64,000 bases of DNA, taken from the NCBI RefSeq assembly GCF_004365635.1, contig NZ_SOBH01000003.1, forward strand, positions 62,001-126,000. The letters run 5' to 3'. Source of the DNA: Litoreibacter halocynthiae (lineage in GTDB: Bacteria > Pseudomonadota > Alphaproteobacteria > Rhodobacterales > Rhodobacteraceae). Below, piece after piece: positions 8,189 through 16,964 of the stretch. The position numbers were made by a program, and so were the translations under genes. Position 1 is the stretch's first letter; each line of letters starts with the position of its first letter. The notes below the pieces were generated by a model. It worked only from the letters and a program-made list of their open reading frames with translations, did no database searches and was not told the origin of the DNA.

Positions 8189-9172
8189 ATGAAGCAGTTG
8201 ATCCATCGCCTCGCGCTGAAGGCCGAAAGGGTCGCCGACCGCCTTTTCGGACGCACTGGCGAAGGGCGGGTGATCGACCCCTATATCGGCTATGCGACGC
8301 CCGATGCGTTGGTCGTGCGCGGTCGCGTTCTCTCGAAGATTACGCGCAACAAGCCCGCGAAGGGCCAGCGACTGCTGACGAATATCCGACAGATGATTTC
8401 GTTGTTCGTAACGGATGAGGTCGCGGCTGTTGATCTGCACTCCGGCGCTGCCGCGACGTCCAGCGACGAAGAAGGGTATTTCACGCTCCATCTGCCACGC
8501 CCCGAAGCGGCGGGCTGGCACAACGTCGCGGTGACCATCGAAGGGTATGAGGATCTTGCTACCTGCCCCGCTTTAGTCCCACGCGACGATGCGCGGTTTC
8601 TGGTGATCTCTGACATTGATGACACGATGATCGAAACCGGCGCATATGTGCTGTGGAAGAACCTCTGGACCTCGCTCACCGGCAATGTGCTGACGCGGCG
8701 GGTGTTTCCCGACGCAGTTGCGATGATGGAGCGGCTGTCGGATGACGCGCGGAACCCCGTGTTCTACGTCAGTTCCAGCCCGTGGAATTTCCATTATTTC
8801 CTTGAGCAGATATTCCTCCAAGCGGCTTTGGTGCGCGGCCCTATGTTCTTGCGTGACCTCGGCTTGAGTGACGATCAATTCATCACCGGCACGCATGGGG
8901 ATCACAAGGGTGGCAGCATCGACACCATCCTTGCCGCCAATCCCGACTTGCCTGTGATCTTGATGGGCGACACCGGCCAGCACGATGCGCAGGTCTATCT
9001 GGATGCGATCAACCGGCACGCAGGGCGTATCCATTCCGTCGTATTACGAGAGCCCGGCCCTGGGCCTGACGCCAAGATCAAAGCGGTCATGGACCAGATA
9101 AAGGCCACCGGAACACCTCTCTATCATGCACCGGATTTCACAGGCATGGCCCCCGAGACAGGCCTCACCTAA
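8189..9172 (+). CDS. App1-like phosphatidate phosphatase (DUF2183)
   Basis: This 327-residue protein has the DUF2183 catalytic domain of yeast App1, a HAD-type phosphatase acting on phosphatidate. Visible motifs are SDIDDTMIET (DxDxT motif, about residue 142), VSSSPWNF and the later MGDTGQHD. The N-terminal part is a beta-rich domain (VVRGRVLSK to FTLHLPRP). No signal peptide or membrane helix is visible, so it is probably cytosolic or peripheral. The gene starts 22 bases after the HupE stop, and the next gene begins nine bases after its own stop, indicating one operon. The physiological substrate in bacteria is not established. Confidence 0.88.
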   Translation: MKQLIHRLALKAERVADRLFGRTGEGRVIDPYIGYATPDALVVRGRVLSKITRNKPAKGQRLLTNIRQMISLFVTDEVAAVDLHSGAAATSSDEEGYFTLHLPRPEAAGWHNVAVTIEGYEDLATCPALVPRDDARFLVISDIDDTMIETGAYVLWKNLWTSLTGNVLTRRVFPDAVAMMERLSDDARNPVFYVSSSPWNFHYFLEQIFLQAALVRGPMFLRDLGLSDDQFITGTHGDHKGGSIDTILAANPDLPVILMGDTGQHDAQVYLDAINRHAGRIHSVVLREPGPGPDAKIKAVMDQIKATGTPLYHAPDFTGMAPETGLT

Positions 9173-9181
9173 GGTTTGGAT

Positions 9182-10120
9182 ATGGATGCTCCAAAACAAA
9201 ATATCCCCGTTGCGATTTTTTCCAAGCTGGGGGCCGTGTTCTTCTTCATGGCGATGGCGACGCTGGTTAAAATCGCCTCCGCGCGCGTTCCACCGGGCGA
9301 GACGGTGTTCTTCCGTTCTTTCTTCGGGCTGCCCATCATCTTGGGCTGGATCGCTATGCGCGGGGAGCTGCGTACAGGGTTGAAAACCGATAACCCGCAA
9401 GGCCATTTCTGGCGTGGCCTTGTCGGGGTGACAGCCATGTCCATGGGCTTCGCCGCGCTGGGTCTGCTGCCGCTGTCCGAGGTTAAAGCCATCCAATACG
9501 CCCAACCGGTTCTGGTGGTTATCTTCGCTGCCATGTTCCTTGGTGAACGGGTTCGCGCCTTCCGCCTGACTGCGGTGGCACTTGGGATGACCGGGGTGCT
9601 AATTATTATGTCGCCGCGGCTCACCGCCTTCTCCGACAGTGGGACTGATCCCTATCTGGCCATTGGCGCGATGCTCGCCTTCGGGTCCGCCGTCATGGCC
9701 GGTTTGGCCCATGTCTTCGTGCGCAAGCTCACCATGTCAGAGCCGACCTCCGCCATCGTGTTCTGGTTCGCGGTCACGGCGTCCACATTGTCACTTATGA
9801 CGCTCCCCTTTGGCTGGGTCTGGCCCACGGGGCCGGAAGCGGCGGCACTCGTCGGGGCGGGGATATGTGGCGGCATCGGGCAGATTTTCCTGACCTCCAG
9901 CTATCGCTATGCCGACGCCTCTGTCGTTGCCCCGTTCGAGTATTTCTCGATCCTGCTCGCGCTTGCCATCGGGTACTTCGTATTCGAGGAGGTTCCGACT
10001 GCCGTGATGCTCATCGGGATTGCCCTGATCGTTTGTGCGGGCATCCTGATCATCTGGCGCGAAGGCAAGCTGGGTCACGAGCGCAAACAGGCTCGCAAAG
10101 CCATGACACCGCAGGGGTAG
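9182..10120 (+). CDS. EamA-family drug/metabolite transporter
   Basis: This 312-residue inner-membrane protein has ten hydrophobic segments arranged as two EamA repeats, with typical features FFRSFFGLPIILGW in the first and VAPFEYFSILLALAIGY in the second. Such carriers export or import small metabolites; the substrate cannot be read from sequence. ATG 9182 is preferred because AAGG lies seven bases upstream, overlapping the App1 stop codon region. The C-terminus is basic (HERKQARKA). One base separates its stop from the DUF1294 start. Confidence 0.9.
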   Translation: MDAPKQNIPVAIFSKLGAVFFFMAMATLVKIASARVPPGETVFFRSFFGLPIILGWIAMRGELRTGLKTDNPQGHFWRGLVGVTAMSMGFAALGLLPLSEVKAIQYAQPVLVVIFAAMFLGERVRAFRLTAVALGMTGVLIIMSPRLTAFSDSGTDPYLAIGAMLAFGSAVMAGLAHVFVRKLTMSEPTSAIVFWFAVTASTLSLMTLPFGWVWPTGPEAAALVGAGICGGIGQIFLTSSYRYADASVVAPFEYFSILLALAIGYFVFEEVPTAVMLIGIALIVCAGILIIWREGKLGHERKQARKAMTPQG

Positions 10121-10121
10121 G

Positions 10122-10457
10122 ATGCCGGATTCGCTGCTACCCTTGGCGATTGCCGCGGCCTATCTGGCTTTGGTCAATCTGATCACCTACATTCTATTTG
10201 CGTTCGACAAGCGGCGCGGACGGGTGCGGGGCCGCAGGATCAGCGAGTCAAACCTGCTGTTGTGGTCCGCTGTGGGCGGCACTCCGGCGGCTAAACTGGC
10301 CCAGAAACGGCTGCGCCACAAAACGGTCAAACAACCCTTCGCGCGCCAGCTGAATGCGATCATCTGGGTGCAAATCCTGATCGTCGTGTTTATCGCGTTT
10401 CCGCAAGTGCGGGCGCTCCTTTGGCAGGCCTTAACCTTTGTGAAAGGGCTGAATTAG
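10122..10457 (+). CDS. DUF1294 small membrane protein
   Basis: This 111-residue protein has an N-terminal helix (LAIAAAYLALVNLITYILF), then FDKRRGRVRGRRISESNLL, a Gly-Thr turn (AVGGTPAAKLAQKRLRHKT) and a C-terminal helix (IWVQILIVVFIAF). The FDK..A..R.R.SE..L pattern is the DUF1294 signature. Function is unknown; some relatives are fused to cold-shock domains. It closes the operon that starts with HupE. Confidence 0.88.
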   Translation: MPDSLLPLAIAAAYLALVNLITYILFAFDKRRGRVRGRRISESNLLLWSAVGGTPAAKLAQKRLRHKTVKQPFARQLNAIIWVQILIVVFIAFPQVRALLWQALTFVKGLN

Positions 10458-10545
10458 ATAAGGTTGCGTTGGTGCAGGAGAACCAGACCTCCATTTTGCG
10501 GTAATCTGTGCTAATGTTCCCCGACAATCAAAAGGAGACACTTGC

Positions 10546-10734
10546 ATGAGACACGTCCTCGACAAGCCATCCCCGTCACTTGACAAGGCTGGAAAGCGTC
10601 ACGCTTTTGCCTTGCAACTCAAAGACATGCCAAGTGCTGCAACGCTCGCGCTGCAACGTCGCAAGAAGGCCGCACCGAAAGATTCGGGACGGCCTCAGCA
10701 GTATTCCAGAATTGAGCGCGGTATCGAGGCTTAG
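10546..10734 (+). CDS. Small basic protein of unknown function
   Basis: This 62-residue protein is preceded by AAAAGGAGA nine bases before its ATG, which makes it a convincing gene despite its size. It is basic and low in hydrophobic residues (LQRRKKAAPKDSGRPQQYSRIERG), so probably partly disordered and perhaps nucleic-acid binding; that is speculation. No family recognised. Its TAG shares TTAG with the stop of the opposing ilvE-like gene. Confidence 0.6.
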   Translation: MRHVLDKPSPSLDKAGKRHAFALQLKDMPSAATLALQRRKKAAPKDSGRPQQYSRIERGIEA

Positions 10735-11600
10735 GCCCGAACCAGCTTCTCGTAACCTTCTGCGATATCGCGCACGAGGGCGCCAACCTCGAAGTTGTAA
10801 TCACCGATGGACCCGACCGGTGTCACCTCGGCTGCAGAGCCGGTGAGCCAGCATTGCTCGAAGCCTTCCAGCTCTTCGGGCATGATATGGCGCTCGTGGA
10901 CTTTGATCTGGCGATCCTTCAGCATGCCAATCACCGTTTGGCGCGTCAGCCCGTTCAGGATGGCGTCGGCCAGCGGGGTATGCACCTCACCGTCTTTCAC
11001 AAAGAAGATGTTGGCCCCCGTCGCTTCGGCCACATAGCCGCGATAATCTAGGAACATGGCGTCCGAGCAGCCTTTGGCTTCCGCCGCGTGTTTGGACATG
11101 GTGCAGATCATGTACAATCCCGCCGCCTTGGCTGCCACAGGGATGGTCTCGGGGCTGGGCCGTTTCCATTTCGCGATGTCGAGCTTCGCGCCTTTCATCT
11201 TGGCGTCGCCATAGTAGTTGCCCCACTCCCAAGCCGTCACCGCCATACGGATCGGGTTGCGAGAGGCGGCGACGCCCATGTCTTCGCCTGCACCACGGAA
11301 GGCCACCACGCGCAGGTAGGCGTTTGTCAGCTTGTTGGCATCCAGCGTGGCGCGTTTGGCGGCTTCGATTTCATCCACGGTGTAAGGGATCGCCATATCC
11401 ATCAGCTCACCGGATTTCAGCAGGCGTTCGGAATGCTGCCGGCTTTTGAAGACCTTGCCGTCGTAGCAACGCTCACCCTCGAACACAGAAGAGGCGTAGT
11501 GCAGCGCGTGGGTCAGGATGTGGACGTTGGCATCGCGCCAGTCCACCAGCTTGCCATCCATCCAGATGACGCCATCGCGATCGTCATATCCACCAGCCAT
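10731..11600 (-). CDS. ilvE: Branched-chain amino acid aminotransferase (class IV)
   Basis: This 289-residue PLP enzyme transfers amino groups between branched-chain amino acids and 2-oxoglutarate, the last step of Leu, Ile and Val synthesis. Seen motifs are HALHYASSVFEGERCYDG, the PLP-lysine region PVAAKAAGLYMICTMSKHAA and the cofactor phosphate site GLTRQTVIGM. ATG 11600 gives the normal family length with AAGGA eight bases upstream; ATGs at 11609 and 11618 are alternatives. It is divergent from the MarR gene and converges on the small basic protein with a four-base stop overlap. A second class IV aminotransferase lies at 33.1-34.0 kb. Confidence 0.9.
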   Translation of the reverse strand: MAGGYDDRDGVIWMDGKLVDWRDANVHILTHALHYASSVFEGERCYDGKVFKSRQHSERLLKSGELMDMAIPYTVDEIEAAKRATLDANKLTNAYLRVVAFRGAGEDMGVAASRNPIRMAVTAWEWGNYYGDAKMKGAKLDIAKWKRPSPETIPVAAKAAGLYMICTMSKHAAEAKGCSDAMFLDYRGYVAEATGANIFFVKDGEVHTPLADAILNGLTRQTVIGMLKDRQIKVHERHIMPEELEGFEQCWLTGSAAEVTPVGSIGDYNFEVGALVRDIAEGYEKLVRA

Positions 11601-11750
11601 TGCCTTCATCCTTTTCATTTGTTGCGCGTGATAGGCCCGTTTCGGACACAATATTTCACTAAACTGGAGATTCGCTACCATTCGATACTTGGAAAGTCAA
11701 CAAGGCTGACATAAACTGACCTCAAGCAGCAAGAGCGAGGGAGTTGCCGC

Positions 11751-12263
11751 ATGTCAGATCGAGGGACGGGTCAAACACCAATCAGCGGGGAAAGTCTGCT
11801 GTTCCTCACGGATGACCAATTGCGGCGCGGAATCGAGGCGATGTTCTTTGCCTATCGCGGCTTCACCGCGGACCCTGACCGGATTTTGCAGGACTATGCC
11901 TACGGTCGCGCGCATCACCGCGCGGTCCACTTTATCAAACGCAGCCCCGGCACCACCGTGAACAATCTGCTGGATATATTGGGTGTGACCAAACAATCCT
12001 TGAACCGCGTGCTGCGGGCGTTGATCGAGGACGGTCTGGTCGAAAGTCGCGTTGGCAAACAGGATCGTCGCGAGCGTCACCTGTTCCTGACCGAAACCGG
12101 ACAAGAACTTGAAAAAGAACTATCCGAAGCGCAGCGAGGCCGGATGCGCGCCGCCTATCGTGACGCTGGACCAGACGCAGTTGCCGGATTTCGGCAGGTG
12201 CTGGAGCAAATCATGGACCCTGAAATGCGCAGGCATTTCCAAGCCTTCAAGGAGGGTTCATAA
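11751..12263 (+). CDS. petP: MarR-family transcriptional regulator (PetP-like)
   Basis: This 170-residue winged-helix regulator has helices HHRAVHFIKRSPGTTVNNLL, the recognition region LGVTKQSLNRVLRAL, and the wing VGKQDRRERHLFLTETG, which is the MarR DRR pattern. It is followed without any gap by an OmpR-type response regulator. The same two-gene order is known in Rhodobacter capsulatus as petP-petR, placed there before the cytochrome bc1 genes; here no bc1 genes follow. GAGGGAG precedes the ATG. The ligand and targets are unknown. Confidence 0.8.
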   Translation: MSDRGTGQTPISGESLLFLTDDQLRRGIEAMFFAYRGFTADPDRILQDYAYGRAHHRAVHFIKRSPGTTVNNLLDILGVTKQSLNRVLRALIEDGLVESRVGKQDRRERHLFLTETGQELEKELSEAQRGRMRAAYRDAGPDAVAGFRQVLEQIMDPEMRRHFQAFKEGS

Positions 12264-12971
12264 GTGTCATTGACCCAAAACGACGCTCATCTGCTTATCG
12301 TCGATGATGATGAGCGCATCCGCAAACTGATCCAGCAATTCCTCAGCCGGAACGGATTTTTCACCACATCTGCCCGCGACGCCGACCATGCTCGGCGTCT
12401 GTTGGAGGGCTTGGATTTCGACCTGATCGTGCTCGACGTCATGATGCCCGGAGATGACGGGATCACCTTTACACGGGAACTCCGTCAGACTCGGGACACC
12501 CCGATTTTGCTGTTGACCGCAAAGGGTGAGAGCAACGATCGGATTTCGGGGCTGGAAGCCGGTGCAGACGACTACCTGCCGAAACCGTTCGAGCCGAAAG
12601 AACTGCTGCTTCGGATCAATGCAATTCTGCGTCGCGTGCCTCAAAGCCAGGAGGTCATCGACGTGCCGAAGACGCTGTCCTTGGGCGACATCCGATATGA
12701 CATCGAGCGCGGAGAGATGTGGCACGGCGAAGACCTGATCCGCCTGACCGCCACCGAAGTGCAATTGATGAAGATTTTCGCAACACGTCCGGGGGAACCT
12801 GTTTCACGTGCCAAACTGGTGGAAGACCTTGGTCGCGACCGCGGTCAGGCGCAAGAACGCGCCGTTGACGTGCAAATCACTCGCCTGCGCCGCAAGATCG
12901 AAGCCGACCCGAAACAGCCCCGCTACCTACAAACCGTGCGCGGCTCCGGCTATATGCTCGCGCCTGACTAA
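12264..12971 (+). CDS. petR: OmpR-type response regulator (PetR-like)
   Basis: This 235-residue two-domain regulator has a receiver domain with acidic pocket DDD (residues 14-16), phospho-acceptor D58 in LIVLDVMMPG and Lys in YLPKPFEPKE. A C-terminal winged helix follows (LTATEVQLMKIFATRPG, VDVQITRLRRKIE, TVRGSGYML). The start is GTG 12264, immediately after the MarR stop TAA, with GGAGG upstream, so the two are coupled. No sensor kinase gene is nearby, as in the R. capsulatus petPR pair. Identity as PetR is by gene order and domain layout. Confidence 0.82.
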   Translation: MSLTQNDAHLLIVDDDERIRKLIQQFLSRNGFFTTSARDADHARRLLEGLDFDLIVLDVMMPGDDGITFTRELRQTRDTPILLLTAKGESNDRISGLEAGADDYLPKPFEPKELLLRINAILRRVPQSQEVIDVPKTLSLGDIRYDIERGEMWHGEDLIRLTATEVQLMKIFATRPGEPVSRAKLVEDLGRDRGQAQERAVDVQITRLRRKIEADPKQPRYLQTVRGSGYMLAPD

Positions 12972-12980
12972 GGAACCGGA

Positions 12981-13922
12981 ATGACGACTGCCCTGATCAC
13001 CCACACCGATTGCCTGAACCACGTCACACCTCCGGGTCATCCCGAACGGGTCGACCGCCTGATGGCGATCTATTCCGCATTCGACGCGATGGATCTAAGC
13101 AATGTCCTGCGGATCGACGCGCCGATGGGTACTGATACCGACATTCTTCGTGCCCACCCACGCGCGCACATTGATGCCGTGACGGATGCAGCCCCGAGCG
13201 TGGGGTCGATCGCTTTGGATGCCGACACGCATATGTCCACCGGTTCGCTCAAAGCCGCCTATCGCGGTGTCGGGGCCATGACCAAGGCGGTCGACATGGT
13301 GCTAGGCGGCGAGGTTCAGAACGCCTTCGCCGCTATGCGTCCGCCGGGTCACCATGCCGAAAAGCAAACACCCATGGGGTTCTGCCTGTTCGGTAATATC
13401 GCCATCGCCGCGAAACACGCGCTGGATTCCCATGGGCTGGAGCGGGTCGCCATCGTTGATTTCGACGTCCACCACGGTAACGGTACACAAGACCTGCTCT
13501 GGGACGAGCCGCGCACGCTGTTCATCTCCAGCCACCAGATGCCGCTCTACCCCGGCTCTGGTGCCGCTCATGAAACGGGCGCATCCGGTAACATCATAAA
13601 CATCCCGCTACAGGCGAATTCCGGCGGCGCGGAGCTTCGCAAAGTCTATGAACGGGTGGTTATCCCGGCCCTCAACGACTTCAAACCGCAACTCCTGTTG
13701 ATCTCCGCAGGCTTTGATGCGCATCGCAATGATCCGCTGGCAAACCTGAACTGGGACGAGGCTGATTTCGCTTGGGCGACGCAAGCCTTGTGCGATGTTG
13801 CCGATACGCATTGCGAAGGTCGCGTCGTCTCGACTCTGGAGGGTGGATATGATCTTGATGCCCTCGCTGCGTCGACGCGCGCGCATCTGGAAGTATTGAT
13901 CAAGCGAGGCACCCATGGCTGA
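12981..13922 (+). CDS. Histone deacetylase family (acetoin-utilisation type) hydrolase
   Basis: This 313-residue zinc hydrolase of the arginase/deacetylase fold carries RPPGHHAEKQTPMGFC (active-site His pair), VAIVDFDVHHGNGTQD (Asp/His zinc ligands) and SAGFDAHRNDPL (second Asp). Bacterial members deacetylate proteins, polyamines or small acyl compounds, and the substrate is not evident here. AAGGA precedes the ATG. The last eight bases overlap the xseB start, so it is transcribed with xseB-ispA-dxs, a neighbourhood that does not explain its role. Confidence 0.9.
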   Translation: MTTALITHTDCLNHVTPPGHPERVDRLMAIYSAFDAMDLSNVLRIDAPMGTDTDILRAHPRAHIDAVTDAAPSVGSIALDADTHMSTGSLKAAYRGVGAMTKAVDMVLGGEVQNAFAAMRPPGHHAEKQTPMGFCLFGNIAIAAKHALDSHGLERVAIVDFDVHHGNGTQDLLWDEPRTLFISSHQMPLYPGSGAAHETGASGNIINIPLQANSGGAELRKVYERVVIPALNDFKPQLLLISAGFDAHRNDPLANLNWDEADFAWATQALCDVADTHCEGRVVSTLEGGYDLDALAASTRAHLEVLIKRGTHG

Positions 13923-14157
13923 CACAAAAGTAGACGAAATGAGCTTCGAGCAGGCCATGGCCGAGCTGGAGCAGGTTGTTGGCCAACTGGAACGTGGCGA
14001 CGTGCCCCTGGAAGACAGCATCAAATTGTATGAGCGCGGTGCAGAACTGAAAAAACGCTGTGAGACCAAGCTGAAAGAAGCCGAGGAAAAGGTGGCGCAA
14101 ATCACCCTCGGCGGTGACGGCCAGCCAACAGGAACCACGCCAGTCGAAGGCCTGTAA
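13915..14157 (+). CDS. xseB: Exodeoxyribonuclease VII small subunit
   Basis: This 80-residue helical protein has the XseB pattern SFEQAMAELEQVVGQLERGD followed by PLEDSIKLYERGAELKKRCE, two long helices that form the hairpin binding XseA. The holoenzyme degrades single-stranded DNA. The start overlaps the deacetylase-family gene by eight bases, and ispA starts five bases after the stop. The large subunit xseA is not in this window. Confidence 0.95.
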   Translation: MADTKVDEMSFEQAMAELEQVVGQLERGDVPLEDSIKLYERGAELKKRCETKLKEAEEKVAQITLGGDGQPTGTTPVEGL

Positions 14158-14162
14158 ATCCC

Positions 14163-15023
14163 GTGTTCCAAGACGCTTTAACCGACGCGCAATCCCGCGT
14201 GCAAGCAGCGCTGAACGAGGCGATGCGACCACTTGATGGCGTCATCGCCGACGCCATGCGCTACACTTGTACTGGTGGCAAACGGCTCAGGGCGTTCTTG
14301 GTGATGGAAGGTGCGCGCTTGCATGATGTGTCGCCCGAGGTGGCCGATCAAGCCGCAGCAGCAATCGAGATGATCCACGCCTACAGCCTCGTCCACGACG
14401 ACTTGCCTTGTATGGACAACGACGACCTGCGCCGTGGCGTGCCAACCGTCCACATCCAATGGGACGAAGCAACCGCGGTCCTAACCGGCGACGCGTTGCA
14501 AACGCTTGCCTTCGAGCTGCTGTCGAATATGGACGCCTATGCAGAGGTGCGGCTCGCGCTGATCTCGTCGATGGCGAAAGCTGCTGGCGCGCAGGGCATG
14601 GTGTTGGGCCAAGTGCTCGACATTGCTGCCGAGACCGCAGAAACACCCTTAACGCTTAAACAAATCACCCGCCTGCAAGCTGGTAAAACCGGCGCATTGA
14701 TCGAGTGGTCAGGGCAGGCAGGCGCGATCCTCGCCGAGGCCGATCCAGCCCCGCTGCGCCAATATGCCCAAGCGCTTGGTCTTGCTTTCCAGATCGCCGA
14801 TGACATCTTGGATATCGAAGGCTGCGCTGAAAAGGCAGGAAAACGCCTGCAAAAAGATGCTGATGCCGGGAAGGCGACATTCGTGTCACTCCTTGGTATG
14901 GAAGGGGCGAAGGCCCGCGCGAACGAGTTGGTCGTGCAAGCTTGCGATGCCCTTTCCCCTTACGGTGACGCGGCGGACAACCTAAAAGCAGCGGCGCGGT
15001 TCGTCGTGGATCGCGACACGTGA
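14163..15023 (+). CDS. ispA: Farnesyl diphosphate synthase (polyprenyl synthetase family)
   Basis: This 286-residue enzyme condenses isopentenyl diphosphate with allylic diphosphates. The first Asp-rich motif is DDLPCMDND and the second is ADDILDIEG, with GGKRLRAFLV near the N-terminus binding the homoallylic substrate. The start appears to be GTG 14163, since the frame opens there with the normal family beginning. It lies between xseB and dxs, the usual alphaproteobacterial order, so precursor production by Dxs and chain extension by IspA are encoded together for quinones and other isoprenoids. Confidence 0.94.
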   Translation: MFQDALTDAQSRVQAALNEAMRPLDGVIADAMRYTCTGGKRLRAFLVMEGARLHDVSPEVADQAAAAIEMIHAYSLVHDDLPCMDNDDLRRGVPTVHIQWDEATAVLTGDALQTLAFELLSNMDAYAEVRLALISSMAKAAGAQGMVLGQVLDIAAETAETPLTLKQITRLQAGKTGALIEWSGQAGAILAEADPAPLRQYAQALGLAFQIADDILDIEGCAEKAGKRLQKDADAGKATFVSLLGMEGAKARANELVVQACDALSPYGDAADNLKAAARFVVDRDT

Positions 15024-15035
15024 AGGACAACGCAG

Positions 15036-16964
15036 ATGAGCGATAGACCGCAGACGCCCCTCCTGGATCGGGTCAAGACCCCCGCTGACATGAAGAGCAT
15101 GTCCAACGCCGAGCTGACCCAGCTCGCGTATGAGTTGCGGTTGGAAACTGTCTACGCGGTCTCTCAAACTGGCGGCCATCTTGGTGCAGGCTTGGGTGTA
15201 ATAGAACTGACCGTCGCGATACACGCTGTGTTCGAGGCCCCGAAAGATCGCCTGATCTGGGACGTGTCACACCAATGCTACCCGCATAAGATCATCACAG
15301 GTCGCCGCGACCAGATGCCCACGATCCGCCAGAAAGACGGGCTGTCCGGCTTCACCAAACGGTCCGAGTCGCCCTACGATCCGTTCGGCGCGGCGCATTC
15401 GTCCACCTCCATTTCCGCAGCACTTGGCATGGCTGTCGCCCGCGATCTTGGCGGCGCACCGGAGCATGGCATCGGGGACTGCATCGCGGTGATCGGTGAC
15501 GGCTCCATCAGCGCCGGCATGGCCTATGAGGCGATGAACAACGCGGGCCATCTGGGCAAGCGGATGATCGTCATCCTCAACGACAACGAAATGTCCATCG
15601 CGCCGCCCACCGGTGCCATGTCGTCCTACCTGTCGCGCCTTTATGCGGGTGCGCCGTTCCAGGAATTTAAAGCCGCCGCCAAAGGCGCGGTCTCCCTGCT
15701 GCCGCCGCCTTTCCAAGAGGGGGCCCGCCGCGCGAAGGAGCTGCTGAAAGCCGCAACCGTCGGCGGCACTCTGTTCGAGGAACTCGGGTTTTCCTATGTC
15801 GGCCCCATCGACGGACACGACATGGAGCAACTGCTTGCCGTCCTGCGCACCGTCAAATCCCGCGCCGATGGTCCGGTGCTGATCCACGCGATCACCAAAA
15901 AGGGCAAGGGCTACGCCCCTGCCGAAAATGCCGCTGATGGCGGTCACGCCACTGCGAAGTTTGACTTCGTGACCGGCAAACAAAAGAAATCCCCGTCGAA
16001 CGCGCCCAGCTACACCTCGGTGTTCGGCAAGGCGCTGGTGGATCATGCCGCCGAGGACAGCAAGATTGTCGCCGTCACCGCGGCCATGCCCGATGGCACG
16101 GGCCTGAAACTGATGGCCGAACGCTACCCCTCCCGCACCTTCGACGTGGGCATCGCGGAGCAACACGCCGTCACCTTCGCCGCCGGTCTGGCAGCGGGCG
16201 GCATGAAGCCGTTTTGCGCGATTTATTCTACCTTCCTGCAACGCGGCTATGACCAAGTCGTCCACGACGTCGCCTTGCAGCGCCTGCCCGTCCGCTTCCC
16301 CATCGACCGCGCCGGTCTGGTCGGGGCCGATGGCGCAACCCACGCGGGCAGCTTTGACATCGCCTTTATGGCGAACCTCCCCGGCATGGTCGTGATGGCC
16401 GCCGCCGACGAGGCGGAGCTGGTCCACATGACCGCCACCGCCGTCGCCCATGACGATGGCCCCATCGCGTTCCGCTACCCTCGCGGCGAAGGCGTCGGTG
16501 TCGAGATGCCGGAGAAGGGCCAGATTCTGGAAATCGGCAAATCCCGCCTGATCCAAGAGGGCAACCGCGTCGCCCTCCTGTCCTTCGGCACCCGCCTGTC
16601 AGAGGTGATGACCGCCGCCGAAAATCTCGCCGCCAAGGGGATCACCCCTACCGTGGTAGACGCACGCTTTGCCAAGCCACTGGACGAGGACGCGATCCTC
16701 AACCTCGCCCGCAACCACGAGGCGCTGATCACCATCGAGGAAGGCGCCATTGGCGGCTTCGGCTCTCACGTGGCGCAGCTACTGGCGGAAAACGGCGTGT
16801 TCGACAAAGGCCTGAAATACCGCTCCATGGTGCTGCCCGATATCTTCATCGACCAAGCCAGCCCGGCTGATATGTATGCCGCCGCCGCCATGAACGCGCC
16901 GCAGATCGAAACCAAGGTTCTGGAAACACTGGGCATCGCCGATATGGCAACGCGCCGCGCTTAG
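15036..16964 (+). CDS. dxs: 1-deoxy-D-xylulose-5-phosphate synthase
   Basis: This 642-residue thiamine-diphosphate enzyme joins pyruvate and glyceraldehyde-3-phosphate, the first step of the MEP isoprenoid pathway. The cofactor motif [18 protein letters not shown] is in the N-terminal domain. The catalytic Glu is in [15 protein letters not shown] of the transketolase pyrimidine domain, and a C-terminal transketolase domain follows. The length is standard. AAGGA precedes the ATG, 12 bases after ispA. Its stop shares TTAG with the stop of the sodium channel gene on the other strand. Confidence 0.97.
   Translation: MSDRPQTPLLDRVKTPADMKSMSNAELTQLAYELRLETVYAVSQTGGHLGAGLGVIELTVAIHAVFEAPKDRLIWDVSHQCYPHKIITGRRDQMPTIRQKDGLSGFTKRSESPYDPFGAAHSSTSISAALGMAVARDLGGAPEHGIGDCIAVIGDGSISAGMAYEAMNNAGHLGKRMIVILNDNEMSIAPPTGAMSSYLSRLYAGAPFQEFKAAAKGAVSLLPPPFQEGARRAKELLKAATVGGTLFEELGFSYVGPIDGHDMEQLLAVLRTVKSRADGPVLIHAITKKGKGYAPAENAADGGHATAKFDFVTGKQKKSPSNAPSYTSVFGKALVDHAAEDSKIVAVTAAMPDGTGLKLMAERYPSRTFDVGIAEQHAVTFAAGLAAGGMKPFCAIYSTFLQRGYDQVVHDVALQRLPVRFPIDRAGLVGADGATHAGSFDIAFMANLPGMVVMAAADEAELVHMTATAVAHDDGPIAFRYPRGEGVGVEMPEKGQILEIGKSRLIQEGNRVALLSFGTRLSEVMTAAENLAAKGITPTVVDARFAKPLDEDAILNLARNHEALITIEEGAIGGFGSHVAQLLAENGVFDKGLKYRSMVLPDIFIDQASPADMYAAAAMNAPQIETKVLETLGIADMATRRA

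Noticed and set aside
15267-16556. A 429-codon open frame opposite dxs
   Set aside because: Gly/Asp-rich antisense translation without domain pattern, and dxs is complete on the other strand.
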